Assembly: GCF_034424625.1 (NCBI RefSeq)
Contig: NZ_CP139976.1
Coordinates: 2,852,001 to 2,916,000 of the forward strand
Direction of reading: 5' to 3'
DNA: 64,000 nucleotides
Source: Janthinobacterium lividum
GTDB lineage: Bacteria; Pseudomonadota; Gammaproteobacteria; Burkholderiales; Burkholderiaceae_D
Shown: piece after piece, positions 1 to 8,943 of the stretch
Layout: each line of letters begins with the position of its first letter
Numbering within the stretch: position 1 is the stretch's first letter
Notes under the pieces: model-generated
Databases searched by the model: none
The model's input: only the letters and a program-made list of their open reading frames with translations
Told to the model about the DNA's origin: nothing
Translations under genes and position numbers: made by a program

Positions 1-21
1 CTTTTCAATGAAGAGTACGGC

Positions 22-1323
22 TTACTTGACGATATTCACGGCCGGGGCGACATACGCGTCGTCGGTCGGGTGGGTGGGGTGGGCCAGCTCGCTGTGCAGC
101 TTGTCCATGTCGAGTTCTTTTTCCCATTTCGACACGACGATGGTGGCCACGCCGTTGCCCACAAAATTCGTCAGCGCGCGGCATTCGCTCATGAAGCGGT
201 CGATGCCCAGGATCAGCGCCATGCCGGCCACGGGGATGGTCGGCACCACGGCCAGGGTGGCGGCCAGGGTGATGAAGCCGGCGCCCGTGATGCCGGACGC
301 GCCTTTCGAGGTCAGCATCGCCACGCCCAGGATGGTGAGCTCTTGCCAGATCGTCAGTTCCGTGTTGGTGGCTTGTGCCACGAACAGGGCCGCCATGGTC
401 ATGTAGATGTTGGTGCCGTCCAGGTTGAACGAGTAGCCGGTAGGCACGACCAGGCCGACCACCGGTTTCGAGCAGCCAAGGCGCTCGAGTTTTTTCATCA
501 GGGCCGGCAGGGCCGATTCCGACGAGCTGGTACCGAGCACGATCAGCAGTTCTTCCTTGATGTACAGCAAGAAGCGGCCGATGGAGAAGCCCGTGTACTT
601 GGCGATCAGGCCCAGCACGACGAAGACGAACAGGAAGCAGGTCAGGTAGAACGAACCCATCAGTTTAGCCAGCGGGATCAGCGAAGCCAGGCCGTATTTG
701 CCGATGGTAAATGCCATCGCGCCGAACGCGCCGACAGGGGCGACTTTCATGATGATGTTGACCATGCCGAAGATGGCGTGCGACAGCTCGTCGATCAGCT
801 TGGTGACGGGACGGCCGCGCTCGCCCAGCAGGGACAGCGAGAAACCGAACAGGATGGCGATCAACAGCACTTGCAGGATGTCGCCCTTGGCGAACGCATC
901 GACGAAAGTCTTCGGGATGATGTTCATCAGGAAATCGATGGTCGTCATGCCTTCGGCGTGCGTGTATTGCGCGATCGACTTGGCGTCCAGGTGGGCCGGA
1001 TCGGCGTTGAAGCCGGCGCCCGGTTTCAGGATGTTGGCAACCAGCAAACCGATGGCCAGCGCGAAGGTGGAGACCACTTCGAAGTAGATCAGGGCCTTGC
1101 CGCCCACGCGGCCGATCTTCTTGACGTCCTGCATGCCGGCGATGCCGGAGACGACGGTGCAGAAGATCACTGGGGCGATGATCATCTTGATCAGTTTGAT
1201 AAAGCCGTCGCCCAGCGGTTTCATGTCGACAGCGTTGGAAGGGTAGAACACGCCCAGCAGCACGCCGGCCACGATGGCGAACAGCACCTGCACGTACAGG
1301 ATTTTATAGAATGGTTTTTTCAC
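22..1323 (-). CDS. dctA: C4-dicarboxylate:cation symporter DctA
   Basis: Inner-membrane symporter of the dicarboxylate/amino acid:cation symporter (DAACS) family that takes up succinate, fumarate and malate. About 433 residues, close to the usual DctA length, with many hydrophobic helices. The family signature region is clear: a serine-rich SSSESALP loop followed by [16 protein letters not shown] chose the GTG start at 1323 because AGGAG sits 8 bases upstream; the open frame runs on to 1407, but that extension is not hydrophobic and has no ribosome binding site. It is transcribed away from the hydrolase at 1575. No DctB/DctS-type sensor is visible in the window, so its regulation cannot be read here. 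Confidence 0.93.
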   Translation of the reverse strand: MKKPFYKILYVQVLFAIVAGVLLGVFYPSNAVDMKPLGDGFIKLIKMIIAPVIFCTVVSGIAGMQDVKKIGRVGGKALIYFEVVSTFALAIGLLVANILKPGAGFNADPAHLDAKSIAQYTHAEGMTTIDFLMNIIPKTFVDAFAKGDILQVLLIAILFGFSLSLLGERGRPVTKLIDELSHAIFGMVNIIMKVAPVGAFGAMAFTIGKYGLASLIPLAKLMGSFYLTCFLFVFVVLGLIAKYTGFSIGRFLLYIKEELLIVLGTSSSESALPALMKKLERLGCSKPVVGLVVPTGYSFNLDGTNIYMTMAALFVAQATNTELTIWQELTILGVAMLTSKGASGITGAGFITLAATLAVVPTIPVAGMALILGIDRFMSECRALTNFVGNGVATIVVSKWEKELDMDKLHSELAHPTHPTDDAYVAPAVNIVK

Positions 1324-1574
1324 GAGTGGTCTCCTCTTGCGGGTTGATGCTGCGATCATCCACTCATTGCCAGGCCGCCTCAATTGTGGATAACCGCAGA
1401 TATGCATTTTCGCTATATCGGGTATTGCGCCATGACTGGCGTGCTGCGGCGCAGCATTTCAGGCGTGCGCTTGGAGCATTGCCCGCGCTGCGCTACACTG
1501 CCGTAGCGTCGCGCGCGGGACACCCCATGGCAGGCAGGAAGCGGTGCTCTTTTTATATCGAATAAGGAATTGGC

Positions 1575-2456
1575 ATGATCGAAGCGAGCATCAAATCCGT
1601 CCAGTGCATCTCCCCCGCAGGCTTGCACACCATGTCGTACAAGGAGTGGGGCGCGGCGGACAACCCGAACGTGCTCGTCTGCGCCCATGGCGTGACGCGC
1701 GTGGCGGACGACTTCGACAACCTGGCGCGCGCCATGGCCAGCGATTACCGCGTGATCTGCCCCGATGTGGTGGGACGCGGGCGCTCGGGCTGGCTGGCCA
1801 ATCCCCAGTTCTACCGCGTGCCGCAATATGTGAGCGACATGGTGACCCTGCTGGCGCGCGTGCTGGCCAATGGCGAGCGCCAGACGGTGGACTGGTTCGG
1901 CACGTCGATGGGCGGCTTGATCGGTCTGGGCCTGGCATCGTTGCCGAACAGCCCGATCAGCAAGCTGGTGCTGAACGATATCGGCCCGACCCTGGCGCCG
2001 GAAGCCTTGCAGCGCATCGGCGACTACATCGGCCAGGACTTGCGTTTCGAGACATTTGAACAGGGCGCCAAGTTTGTGCGCGACGTGTCCGCCAGCTTCG
2101 GCCCGCACACGGACGCGGAATGGCATAAACTGGCGGTGGATGTGTTGCGCCAGGATAAGGATGGCCACTGGCGCCGCCACTATGATATGGGACTGGCCAT
2201 GCCGTTCCGCTCGGCCACGCCGGAATCGGCGGCCAGCGACGAAGCCATGCTGTGGGCCGCGTATGATGCCGTGCGTTGCCCCACCTTGCTGGTGCGCGGG
2301 TCGGAATCCGATTTGCTGTCGCACGAAACGGCGCAAAGCATGCTGGGCCGCGGCCCGAAGGCGGAGCTGGTGGAAATCGCCGGCGTAGGCCATGCGCCCA
2401 CTTTTGTCCACGATGACCAGATCGCCATCGCCCGCAAGTTTTTGCTGGGCAAATAA
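1575..2456 (+). CDS. Alpha/beta-fold hydrolase
   Basis: Soluble alpha/beta hydrolase of 293 residues, no signal peptide. The nucleophile elbow GTSMGG places the serine at about residue 111, the C-terminal GVGHAP gives the histidine at about 273, and an acidic residue in the GSESDLL loop fits the triad. The oxyanion region carries CAHGVTR near residue 38. AAGGA lies upstream of the ATG. It is followed after 54 bp by a RidA-family gene and then relA, all on the same strand, so the three may be co-transcribed. The substrate cannot be assigned; similar proteins are usually annotated only as esterases or hydrolases. Confidence 0.85.
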   Translation: MIEASIKSVQCISPAGLHTMSYKEWGAADNPNVLVCAHGVTRVADDFDNLARAMASDYRVICPDVVGRGRSGWLANPQFYRVPQYVSDMVTLLARVLANGERQTVDWFGTSMGGLIGLGLASLPNSPISKLVLNDIGPTLAPEALQRIGDYIGQDLRFETFEQGAKFVRDVSASFGPHTDAEWHKLAVDVLRQDKDGHWRRHYDMGLAMPFRSATPESAASDEAMLWAAYDAVRCPTLLVRGSESDLLSHETAQSMLGRGPKAELVEIAGVGHAPTFVHDDQIAIARKFLLGK

Positions 2457-2510
2457 GAAGGTAACAAGCAATAACGCTGTACAGATTTTGAAACAACCGA
2501 AAGAAGAAGC

Positions 2511-2861
2511 ATGGAAATTACACGACTGCACGTAGGCAAACGCCTCTCCGAAGTAGCCATACACAACAACACCATCTACCTGGCGGGCCAGATCGCGGAA
2601 GACACCACGCAAGGCATCGTCGGCCAGACGCGCGAAGTGCTCGGCCACGTCGACCGTTTGCTGATGGAAGCGGGCAGCGACAAGACTTGCATCCTGTCGT
2701 GCCAGATCTACATCGCCGACATGAAGGATTTCCCCGGCATGAATGAAGTGTGGGACGACTGGGTGGCTTCCGGCCACACGCCGCCGCGCGCCACGGTGGA
2801 AGCGAAGCTGGCCAATCCGGCATGCCTGGTTGAAATCGTCATCATCGCTGCAGAGCGTTAA
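2511..2861 (+). CDS. RidA/YjgF-family protein
   Basis: Small 116-residue protein of the RidA (YjgF/YER057c/UK114) family. Classical members hydrolyse reactive enamine/imine intermediates released by PLP enzymes. Visible family features are the early IYLAGQIA strand, the central TREVLGHVDRLL helix, the MNEVWDDW segment and the C-terminal PPRATVEAKLANP followed by VEIVIIA, which contains the conserved arginine that binds the substrate carboxylate in active members. It is shorter than canonical RidA (about 128) and resembles the YoaB-like subgroup. A purine-rich site (GAAAGAAGAAG) precedes the start. It lies between the hydrolase and relA. Confidence 0.88.
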   Translation: MEITRLHVGKRLSEVAIHNNTIYLAGQIAEDTTQGIVGQTREVLGHVDRLLMEAGSDKTCILSCQIYIADMKDFPGMNEVWDDWVASGHTPPRATVEAKLANPACLVEIVIIAAER

Positions 2862-2901
2862 GTCATCAAGTTGTTGAGTTATTAAGTTTAAAAGGTAATA
2901 C

Positions 2902-5154
2902 ATGGTTTCCATCTCGGCCCCGAATAGCGTCACCTCGGAACAACTGGTAGAGGGCTTGAGTGCGCCGGACAGTGCGCGCGTGCTGGACGCGCTCGCGTAT
3001 GCCACCGAGGCGTATGGCGACAAGCTGACCTTTGCCGGCCGCTCCGCGCTGGACTTCGCCGTCGGCGTGGCCACCACCCTGGCTTTCCTGCGCAGCGATG
3101 CGGAAACGCGTATCGCCGGCCTGATGTTCGAGCTGACCCTGTTGGAACCGGACACGGCGGCCGACATCGAGCCGCGCTTCGGCAAGCAGGTGTGCGACCT
3201 GGCAACAGGCGTGCGCCAGCTGATCCGCTTGCGCGCGCTGACCCAGGCGCAGCACGGCAGCGCTGGCGGGCGCGGCAAGAATGCGGCGCAGCAAGCCGTG
3301 GCCCAGGTGGAAACCCTGCGCAAGATGTTGCTGGCGATGGCTTCCGACATGCGCGTCGTGCTGGTGCGCCTGGCTTCCTGCGTGACGACCTTGCGCTATT
3401 TCGCCGAGTTGAAATTGTTCAATGAAATGACGCGCGAGTACGGCAAGGAAACCCTGGACCTGTACGCGCCGCTGGCCAACCGCCTCGGTATCTGGCAGCT
3501 GAAGTGGGAACTGGAAGATTTGTCGTTCCGCTTCATCGAGCCGGAAGCGTACAAACGCATCGCCAAGATGCTGGAAGAAAAGCGCATGATGCGCGAGGGC
3601 TTTGTGTCCTCGGCGATTCTGCGCCTGCAGACGGAACTGGCTTCAGCCGGTATCCAGGCGGAAGTGTTTGGCCGCCCGAAACACATTTACAGCATCTGGA
3701 ACAAGATGCGCGGCAAGGAACTCGATTTCACGGCCCTGTACGATGTGCGCGCCTTCCGCGTCATCGTTGCCGACGTGAAGACTTGCTACACGGTGCTGGG
3801 CGTGGTCCACAATATCTGGACCCCCATCCCGAAAGAATTCGACGATTACATTTCGCGGCCGAAACCGAACGGTTACCAGTCGCTGCACACGGTGGTGACG
3901 GCCGAGGATGGCCGTCCGCTGGAAGTGCAAATCCGCACGAATGAAATGCACAGCTTTGCCGAATACGGCGTGGCGGCGCACTGGCGCTACAAGGAAGAGG
4001 GCGGTTCGAACTTTGCCGGCCAGAAATACGACGAAAAGATCGCCTGGCTGCGCCAGCTGCTGGCCTGGAAAACCGAGGTCGCCGACGCCGTCGTGGGCCA
4101 GGAAGAAATCCAGCGCGAATGGGTGGAAAAGCTGAAATCCGCCACCTTGGACGACCGCATCTTCGTCATGACGCCGCAGGCGCGGGTGCTGGAATTGCCC
4201 GTGGGCGCCACGCCCGTCGATTTTGCGTATCACCTGCACACGGACGTGGGCCACCGCTGCCGCGGCGCCAAGGTTGACGGCATCATGGTGCCCCTGAATA
4301 CCCAGCTGAAAAACGGCCAGACCTGCGAAATCATCACGGCCAAGGGCGCGCCGGGCACGGCCGGGCCGTCGCGCGACTGGCTCAGCGCCGGCTACGCCGT
4401 CAGCACGCGCACGCGCTCGAAGATCCGTGCCTGGTTCCACGCCATCGACATGCAGGAAACCCTGGCCCATGGCCGCGCACTGGTGGAGAGATCCTTGCAG
4501 CGCGAAGGCAAGACGGCCGTCAACCTCGAAGCCCTGGCGCAAAAGCTGGGCTTTGCCAAGGTTGACGAACTGTTCCTGTCGGTCGGCAAGGATGAATTCA
4601 GCCTGCGCCACGTGGAGCAGGCGCTGCACGACAACGGCGAAGTGGTGGTGCCGGAAGACGCCGTGCTGGTCGGCAAGAGCCGCGCTTCCAGCGTGGAGCA
4701 GGGCGCCAAGTCCGGCGTGCTGGTGGTGGGGACGGAAGGCTTGATGACAGTGCTGGCCAAGTGCTGCAAGCCGGCGCCGCCGGACAGCATCGTCGGTTTT
4801 GTGACGCGTGGCAAGGGCGTCTCGATCCACCGCGCCACGTGCAAGAACTTCGAGGAAATGCGCGCCAAGTCGCCCGAGCGCGTGATCTTCACGGAATGGG
4901 GCAGCACGGGCGGGCACGACACCGTGTATCCGGTCGACATCTTCATCCTGGCAGGCGACCGTCAGGGCTTGCTGCGCGACATCTCCGAAATCTTCTCGCG
5001 CGAAAAGATCAACGTGATCGGCGTCAATACCCAAAGCGCCAAGGGCCAGGCCCGCATGACCTTTACGGCCGAGATCAGCTCGACGGCGCAGTTGTTGAAG
5101 GCGCTGAATGTGATCAAGGATGTGAGTGGGGTGCTGGAAGCGCGGCGTAGTTGA
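2902..5154 (+). CDS. relA: RelA-type (p)ppGpp synthetase
   Basis: Makes the stringent-response alarmone (p)ppGpp, activated on stalled ribosomes by uncharged tRNA. 750 residues. Order: a degenerate N-terminal HD hydrolase domain, in which the usual HD pair reads FE at about residues 76-77; the synthetase domain with GRPKHIYSIW near 257 and YDVRAFR near 280; KPNGYQSLHT; a TGS domain at roughly 415-475; and a C-terminal ACT domain at roughly 670-745. Loss of HD residues is the hallmark of monofunctional RelA as opposed to SpoT/Rel. AAAGG lies upstream of the ATG. A palindromic repeat element follows the stop codon almost directly. Confidence 0.93.
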   Translation: MVSISAPNSVTSEQLVEGLSAPDSARVLDALAYATEAYGDKLTFAGRSALDFAVGVATTLAFLRSDAETRIAGLMFELTLLEPDTAADIEPRFGKQVCDLATGVRQLIRLRALTQAQHGSAGGRGKNAAQQAVAQVETLRKMLLAMASDMRVVLVRLASCVTTLRYFAELKLFNEMTREYGKETLDLYAPLANRLGIWQLKWELEDLSFRFIEPEAYKRIAKMLEEKRMMREGFVSSAILRLQTELASAGIQAEVFGRPKHIYSIWNKMRGKELDFTALYDVRAFRVIVADVKTCYTVLGVVHNIWTPIPKEFDDYISRPKPNGYQSLHTVVTAEDGRPLEVQIRTNEMHSFAEYGVAAHWRYKEEGGSNFAGQKYDEKIAWLRQLLAWKTEVADAVVGQEEIQREWVEKLKSATLDDRIFVMTPQARVLELPVGATPVDFAYHLHTDVGHRCRGAKVDGIMVPLNTQLKNGQTCEIITAKGAPGTAGPSRDWLSAGYAVSTRTRSKIRAWFHAIDMQETLAHGRALVERSLQREGKTAVNLEALAQKLGFAKVDELFLSVGKDEFSLRHVEQALHDNGEVVVPEDAVLVGKSRASSVEQGAKSGVLVVGTEGLMTVLAKCCKPAPPDSIVGFVTRGKGVSIHRATCKNFEEMRAKSPERVIFTEWGSTGGHDTVYPVDIFILAGDRQGLLRDISEIFSREKINVIGVNTQSAKGQARMTFTAEISSTAQLLKALNVIKDVSGVLEARRS

Positions 5155-5155
5155 C

Positions 5156-5269
5156 GCCTGACCAAACCTACTGCGCGTCGGTATAGATGGCCTGCGATGC
5201 TCACCGTGCTCTAGTACGGTTGCGCTTCTCGACCACCTCTACCTTCCGCTCGCTACGGTTTTGTCAGGC
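5156..5269. repeat. 114-bp palindromic element, copy 1
   Basis: Intergenic element just after relA. Its ends are imperfect inverted repeats of 13 bp (gcctgaccaaacc at the left, the complement gcctgacaaaacc at the right), and the centre is a dyad around gtgctctagtac. A second copy of exactly the same length lies at 15183-15296 and shares most bases. There is no coding capacity, so it resembles a MITE or REP-type extragenic palindrome; it could also end transcription of relA. Confidence 0.75.
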
Positions 5270-5294
5270 GTTGTGACGGTTGTTGAATTCCGTG

Positions 5295-6245
5295 CTAGTG
5301 GGTCTTGTCACCCTGATGCAAGCCCGCCATCGCCGCCGTCTCCGGCTGCAAGGTGATATGGTCGATGCCATGCTTACTTAGTAACATCTTCTTGATCGCC
5401 CGCAAGACCTTCGGCCAATGGTCGAGGTGTTCGATTTCCACGTGGCCGATCAAGGCCGGCTGGCCCGGCGACATATCCCACACATGCAGGTCGTGCACGG
5501 CGATCACGCCATCCACCTGCTCCACGTCAGCGCCCACTTGGATGTAGTCGATATGCACGGGCACGCCTTCCATCAGGAAATGGTAGGACTCGCGCAGCAC
5601 GCCGAATGTCGACTTTAAAATCAGCAGTGACACCAGCACGGACAGCAGCGGGTCGATCTGCATCCAGCCAGTAAAGTAAATCACGGCGCCGGCGACGATG
5701 GCGGCGACGGAACCGAGCAAATCGCCCATCACGTGCACGAGGGCGGCGCGCGTGTTCACGCTTTGCTTGTCTTTCGATAATACCCACGCCACGACTATAT
5801 TGATCGCCAGGCCGATGAAGGCGACGATGAAGACCATGCCGCCCTTTACGGGTTGCGGGGAGGAAAAGCGCAGCGCCGCTTCGTAGCAGATCCAGCCCAC
5901 CACGCACAGCATGGCCAGGCCGTTGACGAAGGCGGCCAGCGCTTCAGCGCGGCCAAAGCCGAACGAGTGGCGGGGCGAAGGAGGGCGGCGCGCGATCAGT
6001 TGCGCCAGCAGTGCCAGGCCCAGCGCGGCCGCGTCCGTGACCATGTGGCCCGCGTCGGAAATCAGGGCCAGCGAATTGGACAGGAAGCCGGCCGCCACTT
6101 CGATCCCGGCAAATGACAGGGTCAGGCCCAGCGCCCAGGCGAGGATGCTCTGGCTGCGCCCCTCGAACGAGTGGGTGTGCTTGGCGTCGCCTTTCAGGTG
6201 GGCGTGCAAATGGGTGGCGTCGTGTTCGGTGTGCGTCGGTTGCAT
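5295..6245 (-). CDS. Cation diffusion facilitator (CzcD/ZitB-like) metal exporter
   Basis: Inner-membrane CDF-family proton/metal antiporter, probably exporting Zn2+ and related divalent ions. About 316 residues from the ATG at 6245; the frame is open to 6335 but that part is not conserved in character. The N-terminus is histidine-rich (HTEHDATHLHAH), six membrane segments follow, and the metal site motifs SDAGHMVTD and HVMGDLLGS are present, one in TM2 and one in TM5. The cytoplasmic C-terminal domain ends in a histidine-bearing tail. The start has only a weak ribosome binding site. A terminator separates it from the pirin gene, so it is probably its own transcript. Confidence 0.9.
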   Translation of the reverse strand: MQPTHTEHDATHLHAHLKGDAKHTHSFEGRSQSILAWALGLTLSFAGIEVAAGFLSNSLALISDAGHMVTDAAALGLALLAQLIARRPPSPRHSFGFGRAEALAAFVNGLAMLCVVGWICYEAALRFSSPQPVKGGMVFIVAFIGLAINIVVAWVLSKDKQSVNTRAALVHVMGDLLGSVAAIVAGAVIYFTGWMQIDPLLSVLVSLLILKSTFGVLRESYHFLMEGVPVHIDYIQVGADVEQVDGVIAVHDLHVWDMSPGQPALIGHVEIEHLDHWPKVLRAIKKMLLSKHGIDHITLQPETAAMAGLHQGDKTH

Positions 6246-6308
6246 GGAATGCTTTGTGGAATGATGTTGCCGCCAGTGTAATTGAAAAGCAACAAAGTAG
6301 TCGGCACG

Positions 6309-6347
6309 TAAAAAAACCTGCAGGCCCGGAGGCACTGCAGGTTTTTG
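6309..6347 (-). terminator. Rho-independent terminator after the pirin gene
   Basis: Perfect 9-bp stem (aacctgcag at 6315-6323 with ctgcaggtt at 6335-6343) and an 11-base loop. On the minus strand it is followed by a run of seven T. It lies 16 bp after the pirin stop codon, and A/T runs on both sides could make it bidirectional. Confidence 0.85.
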
Positions 6348-6362
6348 ATGAGGCAGACAACT

Positions 6363-7238
6363 TTACTGCACGGCCGTCTCGCCAAACTTGCCCTCACGGA
6401 AATCCTGTACGGCCTGGAACACTTCCGCCTGGGTATTCATGACGAACGGGCCATATTGCGCGATGGGTTCGTTCAAGGGCTGGCCGGCGACGAGGATTAC
6501 GCGGCCGCCTTGCGGCGCCTCGATGCGCACGCCGTCGCTGCCGGGCGTATTGGCGAAGATCGCCATGCGCAGTGCGGGCACGGCCTTGCCATCGACTTGC
6601 ACTTCGCCACGGAAGGTGTAGATGAAAGCGTTATGGCCTGGCGGCAATGGCTGCTCGAAGTTGGCGCCGGCCGGCAAGTCGATATCGAGGTACAGCGGTT
6701 CCGTCAGCTCGCGCTGCACGGCGCCCGTCACGCCATGGCTTGCGCCGGCGATCACTTGCACGGCCACGCCCGCGTCCGTCGTGTAGCGGGGGATTTCACT
6801 GCTGGTGAAATCGCGGTACCACGGCGTGCGCATCTTGTCGCGCGCGGGCAGGTTCAGCCACAGCTGAAAACCTTCCATCACGCCTTCTTCCTGTTCCGGC
6901 ATTTCCGAGTGGATCACGCCGCTGCCGGCCGTCATCCATTGCACGCCGCCAGAGGTCAGCAAGCCTTCGTGGCCGGCGCTGTCCTTGTGGCGCATGCGTC
7001 CCGTGATCATGTACGACACGGTCTCGAAGCCGCGGTGCGGATGCTCGGGGAAGCCGGCGATATAGTCGTTTGGCTTGTCGCTGGCAAAGTTGTCGAGCAT
7101 CAGGAAAGGGTCGAGGCGGCGTTGCAGCTGCTGCGTCAGCACGCGGTTGATCTTCACGCCGGCGCCGTCCATGACGGCCTGGCCGGCAATCACGCGCTCG
7201 ACGGCGCGTGGCTTGTTGACGGTGGTGGTATCGCTCAT
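6363..7238 (-). CDS. Pirin-family bicupin protein
   Basis: Cytoplasmic two-cupin iron protein of the pirin family; bacterial relatives include the quercetinase-active YhhW. About 291 residues from the ATG at 7238, chosen because AGGAG lies 8 bases upstream; the longer frame to 7286 has none. The N-terminal cupin carries the metal motif FPEHPHRGFETV with a downstream HSEMP, giving the usual three histidines and a glutamate. It is the second gene after azoR (57 bp apart), so the pair probably forms an operon divergent from the LysR regulator at 8021. Its true activity (redox sensing or dioxygenase) is not decided by sequence. Confidence 0.9.
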   Translation of the reverse strand: MSDTTTVNKPRAVERVIAGQAVMDGAGVKINRVLTQQLQRRLDPFLMLDNFASDKPNDYIAGFPEHPHRGFETVSYMITGRMRHKDSAGHEGLLTSGGVQWMTAGSGVIHSEMPEQEEGVMEGFQLWLNLPARDKMRTPWYRDFTSSEIPRYTTDAGVAVQVIAGASHGVTGAVQRELTEPLYLDIDLPAGANFEQPLPPGHNAFIYTFRGEVQVDGKAVPALRMAIFANTPGSDGVRIEAPQGGRVILVAGQPLNEPIAQYGPFVMNTQAEVFQAVQDFREGKFGETAVQ

Positions 7239-7295
7239 TGTTCTCTCCTCTAGGCCAGGGCGGCGCCAGTGCGCCGCCCCTTTCACTGCTGGGGA

Positions 7296-7895
7296 TTACA
7301 CCAGGATGGCGTTGATTTCGGCGTCCGCTTGTGCTTGCGCCTTGGCCACGGCTTCCGGGCCCATGCCCATGCCTTCCGAATACACGTATTGCACGTCGGT
7401 CAGGCCCAGGAAGCCGAACATGGTGTTCAGGTAAGGCACCTGGCTATCGTTGGCGCTGTCGCGGTGCAAGCCGCCGCGGGACAGGCCCACGTAGACTTTC
7501 TTGCCGGTCAGCAGGCCCACGGGGCCGTTTTCCGTGTATTTGAAGGTGACGTTGGCGCGGGCAATCGCGTCGAACCAGCTTTTCAGTTGCACGGTGATGC
7601 CGAAGTTGTACATGGGCGCGCCGATGACGATCACGTCAGCCGCTTGCACTTGCGCAATCAGCGCGTCGTCCAGGGCGATGCGGGCCGCTTGCTCCGGCGT
7701 GCGCTTGTCTGCCGGGGTGAACAACGCTTGCAGGGTCGGCTCGTCGAGCACGGGGTGCGGTGCGGCAGCCAGGTCGCGGCGGGCCAGGGTAGCACCGGGG
7801 TTGGCCGCTTGTACGCGGGTAACGATGGCGTCAGCCAGGCGGGTCGAGGCGGAACCGGTGCTGCGGGCGCTGGAATTGATTTGCAGGATGTTCAT
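7296..7895 (-). CDS. azoR: FMN-dependent NADH-azoreductase / quinone reductase
   Basis: Flavodoxin-like quinone oxidoreductase of the AzoR family, reducing quinones and azo compounds with NAD(P)H through FMN. 199 residues, matching the family length of about 200. The N-terminal strand is followed by the FMN phosphate loop [17 protein letters not shown] near residue 95 and the SRGG loop near 139 are FMN contacts typical of AzoR. It is the first gene of the azoR-pirin unit and is transcribed divergently from a LysR regulator, an arrangement common for LysR-controlled quinone/electrophile detoxification. Confidence 0.92.
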   Translation of the reverse strand: MNILQINSSARSTGSASTRLADAIVTRVQAANPGATLARRDLAAAPHPVLDEPTLQALFTPADKRTPEQAARIALDDALIAQVQAADVIVIGAPMYNFGITVQLKSWFDAIARANVTFKYTENGPVGLLTGKKVYVGLSRGGLHRDSANDSQVPYLNTMFGFLGLTDVQYVYSEGMGMGPEAVAKAQAQADAEINAILV

Positions 7896-7943
7896 CTTGT
7901 TTTCTCCGTTGTGAGGTGTCTTGCGATGGATGAACTATAGCAA

Positions 7944-7997
7944 TTCCAAAATTGATGTGGAAGCCGTTAAAATGGATAACATTAATCCACTAGTGGA
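7944..7997. promoter_or_regulatory. Candidate LysR operator sites between azoR and the regulator
   Basis: Two dyads share a half-site. TTCCA-N9-TGGAA lies at 7944-7962 and fits the spacing of a LysR-type box. A perfect 12-bp palindrome, TCCACTAGTGGA, lies at 7986-7997, 23 bp before the regulator start. Both sit in the 125-bp divergent region. Binding is inferred. Confidence 0.55.
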
Positions 7998-8020
7998 ACA
8001 ATCGAGTTAAAGGTAAGTAT

Positions 8021-8926
8021 ATGGATATCGATCCCGGAGATTTGCTGCTGTTTGCGCGCGTCGTCGAATGCGGCAGTTTCTCGCGCGCCGCCGTGCGCGT
8101 GGACTTGCCCAAGTCGACACTGTCGCGCCGCATCTCGCTGCTGGAAGCGAAATTGGGCGAACGCCTATTGCTGCGCACCACGCGCAAGCTGGCGCTGACG
8201 GAGTTTGGCGCCAGCTTGCTCGAGCATGCGCGCAAGGTGGTGGAAGAGACGGAGGCGGCCGGCGCGCTGGCACAGCACCGCCAGGCAGGACCCAGCGGCT
8301 TGCTGCGCATTTCCATGCCGGCCGACTTTGGCGACACCCTGATGCGCCAGGTGCTGGCCGAGTTCGTGCGCCGCTATCCGGCCATTTCGCTGGAACTGGA
8401 CTTGTCGGCGCGCCGCGTGGATTTGCTGGAAGAGAACTTCGACCTGGCCATCCGCATGGGCAACTTGCCAGACGACGCCAGCCTGGCGGCGCGCCGCGTG
8501 GCGTTCAGTACGCTCGCCCTGTATGCCTCGCCGCAATACACGAGCGTGCACGGCTTGCCCGAGCATCCCGACGATCTGTATGGCCACGATTTGCTCAGCT
8601 TGCCACGGGCCGTGCATGGCCTCGTGCACTGGACTTTGATCCGCGGCAAGACGACGTGGGAGCGCGATTTGCCCGTGCGCCTGCTGGCCAATTCGCCGGA
8701 ATTGCTGGTGCGCATGGCGTGCACGGGCGTGGGCATCGCGGCCAGCACGGACCGCTTTGCCAAGGCGTATGTGGCGACGGGGGAACTGGTGCGGGTATTG
8801 CCGGAGTGGAGTTTTCCGCTGGTCACGGGCTGGGCCGTGTTTCCCGGCCGGCGTTTGATGCCGGCCAAGACGCGCGCGTTTCTGGACTTGATGGAGGAAA
8901 TGTACCAAACCGACGCGCCCGTGTAG
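8021..8926 (+). CDS. LysR-family transcriptional regulator
   Basis: 301 residues with a standard LysR layout: an N-terminal winged helix-turn-helix (about residues 5-62, including GSFSRAAVRVDLPKSTLSRRIS) and a C-terminal effector domain (about 92-295). The motif DLAIRMGNLPDDASLAARRV is typical of the broad group that controls nearby oxidoreductases. AAAGG precedes the ATG. It is divergent from azoR-pirin, and the shared intergenic region holds two dyads, so it probably controls that operon and itself, perhaps in response to quinones or electrophiles. The effector is not known. Confidence 0.92.
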   Translation: MDIDPGDLLLFARVVECGSFSRAAVRVDLPKSTLSRRISLLEAKLGERLLLRTTRKLALTEFGASLLEHARKVVEETEAAGALAQHRQAGPSGLLRISMPADFGDTLMRQVLAEFVRRYPAISLELDLSARRVDLLEENFDLAIRMGNLPDDASLAARRVAFSTLALYASPQYTSVHGLPEHPDDLYGHDLLSLPRAVHGLVHWTLIRGKTTWERDLPVRLLANSPELLVRMACTGVGIAASTDRFAKAYVATGELVRVLPEWSFPLVTGWAVFPGRRLMPAKTRAFLDLMEEMYQTDAPV

Positions 8927-8943
8927 GCGCGCGTCTTGCTGCC

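Noticed and set aside
1413..3350. 645-codon minus-strand frame across the hydrolase, RidA-like and relA genes
   Set aside because: It spans three genes with clear motifs on the other strand and shows no protein family.
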